Of a stretch of 64,000 bases of DNA, positions 7,250-14,694 are shown piece after piece. The notes beneath the pieces are model-generated. The model was not told where the DNA came from. It was given only the letters and a program-made list of their open reading frames with translations, and ran no database searches. Location: the NCBI RefSeq assembly GCF_026626635.1, contig NZ_JAPNKA010000001.1, forward strand, positions 310,001 to 374,000. Reading direction: 5' to 3'. Both the position numbers and the translations under genes were made by a program. Every line of letters starts with the position of its first letter. The first letter of the stretch is position 1. Origin of the DNA: Archangium lansingense. Lineage in GTDB: Bacteria > Myxococcota > Myxococcia > Myxococcales > Myxococcaceae.

Positions 7250-9952
7250 TTAGCGACCGAAGATGCCGCGGAGGCGCTTCTTGGCTTCCTCCTCGGCCTT
7301 CTTGCGCGCGGCCTCTGCTTCCTGCCGCGCCTTCTCCTCCAGCTCCTTCTTCCGCTTCTCCGCCTCGGCCTGCGCCGCTTCCTTCGCCGCGTCCGTGCCG
7401 CCGGTGATGACCTTCCCCACCTCCTTGCCCTTCTCGCCCAGCAGCTCCGTCGCCGCGCTCGCCGCCGCCATCTTGGCGATGGCCACCGCCGCCGGCTTCA
7501 CGTCCAGCTCCGTCACCTCCGGGCTCCATGCCTTGCCCGTCAGCTTCACCGCCACCGGCACCGGGTCGGTCGGCTTCGCTCGGCCCATCGTCATCTTCTC
7601 GATGAGCGGCGGCCCCAGGTTCACCGTGCCCGCGAGGTCCAGCGTTCCGTCCAGCCGGATGCCGCCGTCGAAGCTCATCGCCGCCTCCGGCCTCGTCCAG
7701 GTGATGGGCTTGGAGAGCTGCGCCACGCCGTTCTTGATGGTCACTCCGAACGGGAGCTGATCCGCCAGCTCGGTCACGCCATCACTGTCCAGCACCTTGC
7801 CCGCGAAGGGCAGCGCCTTCACCAGCGGTCCAGACACCGCCGCCGGGATGTCCAGGCCCGAGAACGCCCCGCCCAGCAGGGTGCCGTCGATGGCCCCGGC
7901 GAGCCGATCCTGCAGACTCTTCATCTCGTAGCCCACGCCCGACAGGTTCATCTGCCCGTCGAACTTCCCGTCCAGCACCTTGCGCGGCACCCGCGGGGCC
8001 AGCGCCTGCGCCATGTTCATGCCCTTCACTTCCGCCTTCAGCTCGAAGGGCCGCTGGGCCGCCTCGGGCCCCAGCCGCACCGAGCTGCCACTCGCCGACA
8101 CCGTGCCCCCGTAGATGCCCGTGGTGAAGCGCTCCACGGTGATGAGGTCGTCCACCATCTTGAGCTGGGCCACCATGTTGGACAGGTCCATCTCGTTCAT
8201 CCGCAGCGCGCCAATCTTGAACGACATGTCCCCGCGCATGCCGTTGAAGCGCTTGGGATCCGAGGGCCCCTCCTCCTCCTCCTGCGGCGTGCCGCCCGCC
8301 GTGGCCGCCACCTCCTCGTCCGTCATCATCAGCTCGTCCACGTCGAGGCGCGGGCTCTCGAGCGCCAGGGCGAACGCCATCGTCTGCTTCGCGCCCTGGC
8401 CCGCCTGCGAGTACGAGGCCGTGCCCGCCATCGTGTACTCGAGCAGCGCCACGCTCAGCCGGCTCAGGTCCACCTTCAGCGGCTGCTTGCCGCCCTCCGG
8501 CTGGTACGTGCCCGCCGCGTCCACCTTGAAGGTCTGTCCGGGCCGCTTGTCCAGGAGCAGCCCCGGCCGCATGTCCACGCCCGACAGGTCCGTCTTCGCG
8601 TCGAAGCGCATGGCGCCCCCGCTGGCCGCCGCGCCGGTGAGCCGCGCCGTCAGCCGCATGGGCGCGCCCGCCTCCTTGGAGAGCTGCTCGGGGATGCGCA
8701 GCCGCACCGGCGTCAGGTCCACCTCCGCCGTCAGCGCCTGCGACTCCTGAGTGCCGCCGCCCCGCACCACCAGCCCGATGGGGCCCGCTATCTGGTTGGC
8801 GAGCTGCTTGCGCAACGGCGGGTAATACTCGGCCAGCACCGCCGGGTCGAGGTTCTGCCCCACCAGCTCGAAGTCCTGCATGGCGGGCGTCTCGGTGAGC
8901 AGTCCCTTCACCTGGCCCTTGCCGGTGAGGCGTGCCGGGCCGAGCTCCACCAGCAGCTTCTGGAGCGACAGGTCACCCGTGTTCATGTCGCCCGTCACGT
9001 CGGTGTCCAGCACCACGTCGAGCGCCTTGCCACCCTCGGTTCCGGCGAAGCGCAGGCCCTGCGCACGCAGGCCACCCTTGAGGTTCGTAGGTCCGACACC
9101 GCCAGGCACCGCCGCGCCGAGCTGCGCCGTCCAGTCCGCCTGCAGTGTGCCCGCCTGCAGCCCCATCTCCGGGCCGAGGAAGGGGCCCAGCGGCGCCAGG
9201 TCAATGGGCTCGGACTTGAGCACCACGCGCTCGGGCACGGGGATGAGCGAGGCCGGCAGCGGCGTCGTGTTCAGCGTGAGGTGGAAGTTCTGCTTCTCCG
9301 CCAGCACCGCGGCGTGGAGCACCACCTCCAGCGGCTTGCCCGCGCGCAGATCCTTCACCTCGACATCGAGATCCGAGATGGCCAGCTCGCGCGCCTGGGC
9401 CCCGCCTCGGTCGATGAAGCGGATGGTCGCATCCGTGAGTGCCGCCCGGTCCACGCGCACCGCCGACAGGTCCGTTGGCTGCTCCTCGGCGGGAGGCGGC
9501 TCCTCCTCCTTCGGCTGCTGCTGAGCGAGCTTCTCCTGCAGCCGGGAGAGATTGGTGGTGCCGTCCGGCAGCCGGACGACGTTGACGGTGAGCCCGGATA
9601 CCTCGGCGTTCTTCACCTGGAGGTCCTGGCCGCGCGAGGTGATGGCGGGCCAGACCGCTACCGCCACGTCGATTCCCTTCAGCTCCGCCAGGGGCACCTG
9701 CTCGCCCTCGGCGGCGCCCACCACCACGTTCTCCACCTCGACGCCCAGGTGGGGGATGAGCTGGGTGGAGATGTCCCCCACCTCCACGGGCCGCCCGAGT
9801 GTCTGGGAGAGCTTCGTGGCCTCGGCGCGGGCTTGTTGGAGCAGGATGGCGTCGAGCCGCCACAGGGCCACCGCTACGGCCGCCACCAGGAACAGGACGA
9901 TGCCGCCCAGGACATAGGGCCAGCGCTTCTTCTTCGGCTGCTGTTCGGACAT
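7250..9952 (-). CDS. AsmA family protein
   Basis: 900 residues. A short cytoplasmic Lys-rich start is followed by one transmembrane helix (YVLGGIVLFLVAAVAVAL) and a long periplasmic domain opening LDAILLQQARAEATKLSQTL and GRPVEVGDI, the AsmA N-terminal signature. Beta-rich repeats follow, then a region resembling the AsmA C-terminal domain (GGAFSGLDIPAAVSGPLVKA), then ~60 residues of Ala/Lys/Glu coiled coil. Related AsmA-like proteins bridge the periplasm and are implicated in phospholipid transport or outer-membrane homeostasis (family knowledge). A GGAGG site lies 8 bases before the ATG. It stands alone on its strand between two intergenic gaps. Confidence 0.85.
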   Translation of the reverse strand: MSEQQPKKKRWPYVLGGIVLFLVAAVAVALWRLDAILLQQARAEATKLSQTLGRPVEVGDISTQLIPHLGVEVENVVVGAAEGEQVPLAELKGIDVAVAVWPAITSRGQDLQVKNAEVSGLTVNVVRLPDGTTNLSRLQEKLAQQQPKEEEPPPAEEQPTDLSAVRVDRAALTDATIRFIDRGGAQARELAISDLDVEVKDLRAGKPLEVVLHAAVLAEKQNFHLTLNTTPLPASLIPVPERVVLKSEPIDLAPLGPFLGPEMGLQAGTLQADWTAQLGAAVPGGVGPTNLKGGLRAQGLRFAGTEGGKALDVVLDTDVTGDMNTGDLSLQKLLVELGPARLTGKGQVKGLLTETPAMQDFELVGQNLDPAVLAEYYPPLRKQLANQIAGPIGLVVRGGGTQESQALTAEVDLTPVRLRIPEQLSKEAGAPMRLTARLTGAAASGGAMRFDAKTDLSGVDMRPGLLLDKRPGQTFKVDAAGTYQPEGGKQPLKVDLSRLSVALLEYTMAGTASYSQAGQGAKQTMAFALALESPRLDVDELMMTDEEVAATAGGTPQEEEEGPSDPKRFNGMRGDMSFKIGALRMNEMDLSNMVAQLKMVDDLITVERFTTGIYGGTVSASGSSVRLGPEAAQRPFELKAEVKGMNMAQALAPRVPRKVLDGKFDGQMNLSGVGYEMKSLQDRLAGAIDGTLLGGAFSGLDIPAAVSGPLVKALPFAGKVLDSDGVTELADQLPFGVTIKNGVAQLSKPITWTRPEAAMSFDGGIRLDGTLDLAGTVNLGPPLIEKMTMGRAKPTDPVPVAVKLTGKAWSPEVTELDVKPAAVAIAKMAAASAATELLGEKGKEVGKVITGGTDAAKEAAQAEAEKRKKELEEKARQEAEAARKKAEEEAKKRLRGIFGR

Positions 9953-10192
9953 CTCTCGGTACCTCCACCAGCCAGCGGGCCTGGGGGTTGCTCGGTGCTC
10001 GGGCTATCAGGCAGGCGAACCCTTAGCCCAGGAGGACCCATCCCGCACGTTCCTCGTGCGGGGGCTCGGGACTGGAAGTTGAAGATGGCATTCACGGGCT
10101 TGGACGGGAGCCGGTCGCGGAGATGCATCCGGCCCTATGGGGCAGGCCCGCCCGGCTGCCCTCCAGGCCCGTGTCCCTGGCTTTCTCGGGAC

Positions 10193-11743
10193 TTATTGAG
10201 GGCGCACGACCGGAGTCCACTGGAGCGGCCCGAGGGGAGCCCGCCCTTGCCCAATGTGGTCGGGGAGCACACGCCCCTGGGTGTCGAGGGCCTGCACCTC
10301 GCCCTTCACCGGACCGACGAGCTGCCCGGTGCTCATGTCCACCAGCAGGCCGTCGACATAGATGAGGTTTCCCGCGAGCTCGAGCCCGTACTCGGTCGGC
10401 GTGCCGAGCTCGCGCTGCTCCCCACTCGCGATGTCCACGAGCCAGAGGCGCCGGTCCTTGTCGTCGGCGCCAGCGTTGCGCGCCACGAGGACACGGGTCT
10501 CCTGAGTGTATTTCACCTGGCCTCCTACGGGATGCACGGTGCGTGTCTCCAGGTCCACCACGCTCTGGGAGGACGACTCGCCGCCCGCGGTGGACGCGGG
10601 AGTGACTGGTATCAGCCGGGGCGGAGTGCCAGCGAAGGGAATCCTCCTGGAGCGCTCGGCGGACAGCCCGAGCGGCTGGTGGATGCGGGCCCCGTGCAGC
10701 TCGAGCGCTTCGCCCTGCGCGGTGCAGGCCACCAGGACCTGCTCCCGTGCGGCATCCACGTAGAGGACGTTGGCGCGGCAGCTCGCGGGCACCCACTCGG
10801 TGCGCTGGCCCGAGACCTGCTCGACGAAGACCTCGCCCTGCTCGCCCTGGCGCAACACCGAGTCTCCCAGCACCTGGAGGAGGCCCTGGATGGGGGCGAG
10901 CTCGCCTCCGTCCACATGGCTCAGCAGCCACGTGGGCGAGTCTCCCTCACGGCCATAGCGGCCGTACGACATGATGGGGCCCCGGCAGAATCTGGCCGAG
11001 AGCGAAGTCCTCGTTCGAGGCCAGGAGAGCTGTCCATCTCCATCGGAGTCCTGGGTGACGACGCCGAGCACTGCCCACCGGCCTTCCGGGTCGAGCTCGG
11101 CATAGCCCAGCACTCCGGGGCCATGTGGCACCTCCTGCCTGCTGCCGTTCTCGAGGTTGATGAGGAAGGCCGTGGCTCGCTTGTCCTGCCCTGTCAGCGT
11201 CACCAGGAGCAGGCGCTTGCCGTCGCTGGAGAAGGACACGGGCAGGGGCGAGCCGGGCGTGTTGCTGTCAGGGATGGCCTCGAGAGGGGCCAGCTCGGTG
11301 TCGGTGTGCGTGTACGTGTCGAGCAGCCGGAGCGAGCCACCGCGGGCCACCACGAGGTAGCGGTCGGTCGGGTCCGCGGTGAGGAAGTCGTCGAGCGGCT
11401 CACCCGCACCGGGCTCGAGGAACAAGTAGGGGGTGAGCGCGTCACCGCTCGTGTTTCCGTGCTGGCCGAAGCGGACCTCCAGCGCTCCATCGCCGTTGGT
11501 GTCCTCGCGCGCCTGGCAGGCGACGACCCAGCGCCCGTCCGTGGCGGCCCGCTGGAAGACGATGGGGTGGGGCGTGCCAATGGGGCCTACCTCCCGCTGA
11601 AGTCCGGTGGGGGTTGCTACCGTGGGGGCTGGCGTGGGAGCGACCGCTGGTGGAGTCGTGGGCTCTTCTGGAGTGGGCGAGACTCTCCGCGCCGCACAGG
11701 CGGGCAGGAGGAGGGCAGAGGCGAGCAGCACGTGGAGTTTCAT
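10193..11743 (-). CDS. beta-propeller lipoprotein of unknown function
   Basis: 516 residues starting with a lipoprotein signal (lipobox LLPAC, Cys16), then a Pro/Thr linker and a series of WD40/TolB-like blades with motifs such as DGRWVVACQA, TDRYLVVARGG, SSDGKRLLLV, EGRWAVLGVV and TRVLVARNAG. Two DxDGD-like loops (DTNGDGALEV, DSDGDGQLSW) may bind calcium. It is probably outer-membrane or periplasmic. The ATG chosen is directly followed by the signal peptide; upstream in-frame sequence lacks one. It is divergent from the DUF885 lipoprotein, with ~100 bases shared between their starts. Confidence 0.85.
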   Translation of the reverse strand: MKLHVLLASALLLPACAARRVSPTPEEPTTPPAVAPTPAPTVATPTGLQREVGPIGTPHPIVFQRAATDGRWVVACQAREDTNGDGALEVRFGQHGNTSGDALTPYLFLEPGAGEPLDDFLTADPTDRYLVVARGGSLRLLDTYTHTDTELAPLEAIPDSNTPGSPLPVSFSSDGKRLLLVTLTGQDKRATAFLINLENGSRQEVPHGPGVLGYAELDPEGRWAVLGVVTQDSDGDGQLSWPRTRTSLSARFCRGPIMSYGRYGREGDSPTWLLSHVDGGELAPIQGLLQVLGDSVLRQGEQGEVFVEQVSGQRTEWVPASCRANVLYVDAAREQVLVACTAQGEALELHGARIHQPLGLSAERSRRIPFAGTPPRLIPVTPASTAGGESSSQSVVDLETRTVHPVGGQVKYTQETRVLVARNAGADDKDRRLWLVDIASGEQRELGTPTEYGLELAGNLIYVDGLLVDMSTGQLVGPVKGEVQALDTQGRVLPDHIGQGRAPLGPLQWTPVVRPQ

Positions 11744-11845
11744 GGAGGGAGAGGCTGGAGGAAGAGGCGTCGAGTGTGCAAGCTGTATGGGGTCCACTCC
11801 GAGCGCCTTCCCTGCCGCATACGGGGGATGGAGACTGGGAGGGTG

Positions 11846-13621
11846 ATGCTTCGAGCCACCCTCTGCTGTGCCGCCCTGCTGCTGGTCCCCGCCTGCGCTC
11901 CGCGTACGGGCCCTGGGCCGGCGGCTTCCGCTTCCGCCATGGCCCCCACTCCCGCCGATGCTGAATACGCTCGTTTCGCTCGCGAGTTCCTCGATTGGTA
12001 CTACGCCGCGCACCCGGTGCGCTCGACGAACCTGGGCCTGCACCAGTACGACTCACGGCTGCAGGACATGTCGGCCGAGGCCTTCCAGCGTCAGGCGCGG
12101 GAGCTGCACGGGTGGCTCGCGCGGCTGGCGCGGCTGGACCGCGCGGCGCTTACTGGGGATGCGGTGTTCGACGTGCGCATCCTGGAGAACGCCATCCGCG
12201 CGGAGTTGCTGGAGCTGGAGGAGGCGCGTGGCTGGAGGCGCAATCCGATGCTCTACAACAGCGCCATCGCGAGTGCCCTCTCGTCGCTGTCGCAGCGGGA
12301 GTTCGCTCCGGTGGAGGAGCGGGTGCGGAGCCTGATGGCGCGGATGGAGCGGATTCCCGAGGTGGTGGCCGCGGCGAAGGCGAACCTGCGCGACGTGCCG
12401 AAGCCCTGGGCCGAGCAGGGCCTGCGTGACACGCGTGGCACGGTGGGGTTTTTGCGCTCGGACTTGCCGAAGGCGCTGGAGGCCCAGGGCCTGTCGCGGG
12501 TGGATGCGACGTTGCGTGAGGCGTTCTCTGCTGCGCTGGCGCGGACCACGGCCGAGGTGGAGGGCTTCGTACGGTGGCAGGAGCAGGAGCTGTTGCCGAA
12601 GGCCCATGGGGACTTTCGGCTGGGGAAGGCGCTCTTCGAGAAGAAGCTCGCGCTGGAGGAGCATGTGGAGCTGACGGCCGAGCAGCTCCGGGACATCAAC
12701 GAGCGAGCCATTCGGGAGTACCAGCAGTGGGTGGCGAAGGAGGCGGCGCGGGTGGACGCGATGAAGTCACCGGTGGAGGTGATGGACGCGCTGGTGCACG
12801 ACCACCCGACGGCCGAGGAGCTGATCCCGACGGCGCGCAAGCAATTGGAGGAGTGCCAGCGGTTCGTGGCGGAGAAGGGTCTGCTGACGTTGCCCTCGGA
12901 GCGGTTGCCGACGGTGCGAGAGACGCCGCCGTACGCGCGGATGGGCTTCGCGTCGATGGACACGCCGGGACCGTTCGAGACGCGAGCGACGGAGGCCTTC
13001 TACAACATCACCAACGTGGACTCCGAGTGGACGGGGGAGCAGAAGGCGCAGCACCTGACGTACTTCAATCGAGCGGGGCTGTTGGGCATCACGGTGCATG
13101 AGGGGATGCCGGGGCACTTCGTGCAGCTGCTGTACGAGGCTCGGATTCCGACGGAGGTGCGCAAGGTGTTCACGCCCGCGTCTTTGGTGGAGGGCTGGGC
13201 GCACTACGTGGAGCAGATGATGGTGGACGAGGGCTTCGGCGGGGGAGACCCGGCGGTGCGGCTGGGGCAACTGCGGCGAGCGCTGCAAAGGCATGCGCGG
13301 TGGCACGCGGGCCTGTCGATGCACGCTTTTGGGGAGTCGGTGGAGGGGGCGGCGAAGCGCTACGCGGAGATTGCCTACTTCGAGCCCTTCCCGGCGCTGC
13401 GCGAGGTGCAGCGGGGCACGTTCAACCCGACGTATCTCTATTACGCGCTGGGGCGGATGCAGATTCTGAAGCTGCGCGAGGACTACAAGAGGTACCTGGA
13501 GGCGAGGGGACAGACGTTCTCGCTGCGCGACTTCCACGACCGGTTCCTGCAACTGGGGCTGCCAGTGTCGCTGGCGCGGCAAGCGTTGATGCCGGGGGAT
13601 ATGGGGCCGTCGTTGGAGTGA
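11846..13621 (+). CDS. DUF885 family lipoprotein (putative metallohydrolase)
   Basis: 591 residues. The lipobox is LLLVPAC (Cys17). The DUF885 signature is complete: VHEGMPGHF followed ~35 residues later by EGWAHYVEQMM, which likely supplies metal ligands in a zincin-like active site. The family is annotated as putative peptidases; no substrate can be given. GGGAGG precedes the ATG closely; an in-frame ATG 18 bases upstream would add six residues before the signal. The open frame extends far upstream, but that part is antisense to the neighbouring lipoprotein and is not coding. Confidence 0.9.
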   Translation: MLRATLCCAALLLVPACAPRTGPGPAASASAMAPTPADAEYARFAREFLDWYYAAHPVRSTNLGLHQYDSRLQDMSAEAFQRQARELHGWLARLARLDRAALTGDAVFDVRILENAIRAELLELEEARGWRRNPMLYNSAIASALSSLSQREFAPVEERVRSLMARMERIPEVVAAAKANLRDVPKPWAEQGLRDTRGTVGFLRSDLPKALEAQGLSRVDATLREAFSAALARTTAEVEGFVRWQEQELLPKAHGDFRLGKALFEKKLALEEHVELTAEQLRDINERAIREYQQWVAKEAARVDAMKSPVEVMDALVHDHPTAEELIPTARKQLEECQRFVAEKGLLTLPSERLPTVRETPPYARMGFASMDTPGPFETRATEAFYNITNVDSEWTGEQKAQHLTYFNRAGLLGITVHEGMPGHFVQLLYEARIPTEVRKVFTPASLVEGWAHYVEQMMVDEGFGGGDPAVRLGQLRRALQRHARWHAGLSMHAFGESVEGAAKRYAEIAYFEPFPALREVQRGTFNPTYLYYALGRMQILKLREDYKRYLEARGQTFSLRDFHDRFLQLGLPVSLARQALMPGDMGPSLE

Positions 13622-13630
13622 GGGGCTTCT

Positions 13631-13675
13631 CCCTCAAGCGGACTTCACCCGGGCGAGCCAGTCCTGGAACTCGTC
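13631..13675 (-). pseudogene. 3' fossil of an SMI1-like immunity gene
   Basis: Read on the minus strand this encodes DEFQDWLARVKSA and a stop, nearly identical to the last residues (DEFQDWLSRVKSA) of the immunity gene at 20865-21533. I count 42 of 45 bases identical, including three bases past the stop. No upstream part of the gene remains, so this is a residual 3' end left by deletion or recombination. Confidence 0.8.
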
Positions 13676-13838
13676 TCATGAGCTGGCCCACGGACTGCTA
13701 GTCGACAGTGCCTTGCCAGCCCGGTGGAAGGCACATCATCCCTGATACATGCTGACCCACGAACCCTACCGATAACAGGAGGAGGGACAGGAACAGCCAC
13801 GCACCGAGCGCGCCGTCCTATTCCACGTGGAGCCGAAG

Positions 13839-14426
13839 ATGCTTCAGAAGATGGGTCTGTGGTGGTGGCGGTACTTCCCATTGCTCGGCATTTTCGCCAT
13901 GGACAGCTTCGGTCTGCTCCTCATCGGCTTGCAGGCCGAGAAAGGCTTTGTTCCTCTCGCACTGCTCTGGAGCATGGCCTGGTTTGGATTGGGCTCGCTG
14001 CTGGGCTTTCTTTTTGGAATTCCCCGGGTACTCCAGACCGAGTTTGCAGCTCCCTCGACCGAGAAAGAGCCGGCCGTTGAAAGCCCCCCGCCGGCCGCAT
14101 CTCCCGGAGCGCTCCCTTTCTACGATCAGAGGGTCAATACCAATCTGGAGCAGGTCTCCGACTGGTTGACCAAGCTCCTGCTGGGGGTCGGGCTGGTGCA
14201 ACTCAAGGAGCTTCCGGACATGGTGACTGCCATTGCAGGGTACATGGCCACTGGACTGACCGCCTCGGCTGGTGCGGGATATACACAGAGCCTGGCGGCA
14301 GCCATCGTGCTCTACTGTGGCCCCATGGGTTTTCTTGGCTCCTACGTTTGGCTGCGGATGTATATCGCCCGCGCGTTCCGCTGGGCGGACCAGCCGAAGA
14401 GGCCGGACGGAGCAGACACAAATTGA
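13839..14426 (+). CDS. hypothetical membrane protein with LEQVSDWLTK motif
   Basis: 195 residues. Two N-terminal helices (YFPLLGIFAMDSFGLLLIGL and LLWSMAWFGLGSLLGFLFG) are followed by a Pro-rich linker, then VNTNLEQVSDWLTKLLLGVG with two more hydrophobic segments and a basic tail. From memory, an N-terminal module with this NTNLEQxSDWLTK signature occurs in membrane proteins associated with immunity-type genes, sometimes fused to YEATS-like domains; here it stands alone. The ATG was chosen for a GGAG six bases upstream; a GTG 12 bases earlier is possible. G+C is lower than in neighbouring genes. A long palindrome starts four bases after the stop. Confidence 0.75.
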   Translation: MLQKMGLWWWRYFPLLGIFAMDSFGLLLIGLQAEKGFVPLALLWSMAWFGLGSLLGFLFGIPRVLQTEFAAPSTEKEPAVESPPPAASPGALPFYDQRVNTNLEQVSDWLTKLLLGVGLVQLKELPDMVTAIAGYMATGLTASAGAGYTQSLAAAIVLYCGPMGFLGSYVWLRMYIARAFRWADQPKRPDGADTN

Positions 14427-14429
14427 GCG

Positions 14430-14586
14430 CTAAGCCACTCGAACCAAGTCCTTTCAGGGGTGCTCATGCCGCAAGAACAGGGCACCTTCCGGCCGCGCAA
14501 CGTGCCGACTGGTCCGACCATCGGACCAGTTGCTCCCGCGTGCGGCCGGAACCTCCCCCTGAAGGGACTTACTCCCACTGGCTTAG
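14430..14586. repeat. 157-bp imperfect palindrome (MITE-like or structured RNA)
   Basis: Four paired blocks nest around a 3-base centre: CTAAGCCA (14430-14437) with TGGCTTAG (14579-14586); AAGTCCTTTCAGGGG (14446-14460) with CCCCTGAAGGGACTT (14556-14570, one mismatch); TTCCGGCCGC (14487-14496) with GCGGCCGGAA (14542-14551); ACTGGTCCGA (14508-14517) with TCGGACCAGT (14521-14530). Unpaired stretches of different length separate the blocks. No clear target-site duplication and no T-tract were seen. It could be a miniature inverted-repeat element, a cruciform site or a stable RNA. Confidence 0.75.
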
Positions 14587-14628
14587 AACTCTTGCCTCAC
14601 CCCTTCGGCCAGGCGCCCTGCGGTGCAT

Positions 14629-14690
14629 CTGGGCTCAACCTGGGGACCAGATACCCTCACCCCGTCCCTCTCCCGAGGGGAGAGGGGTGG
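14629..14690. repeat. REP-like element copy 3 with linker
   Basis: Linker GGGCTCAACCTGGGGACCAG joins ATACCCTCACCCCGTCCCTC and the arm CCCGAGGGGAGAGGGG. The linker also occurs between copies 5/6 and 9/10. It abuts the stop codon of the DUF5916 gene. Confidence 0.8.
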
Positions 14691-14694
14691 TTGG

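Noticed and set aside
9281..11845. Upstream extension of the DUF885 frame (total 1446 residues)
   Set aside because: The extension is antisense to the AsmA-like and propeller genes; the real start is at the lipoprotein signal near 11846.
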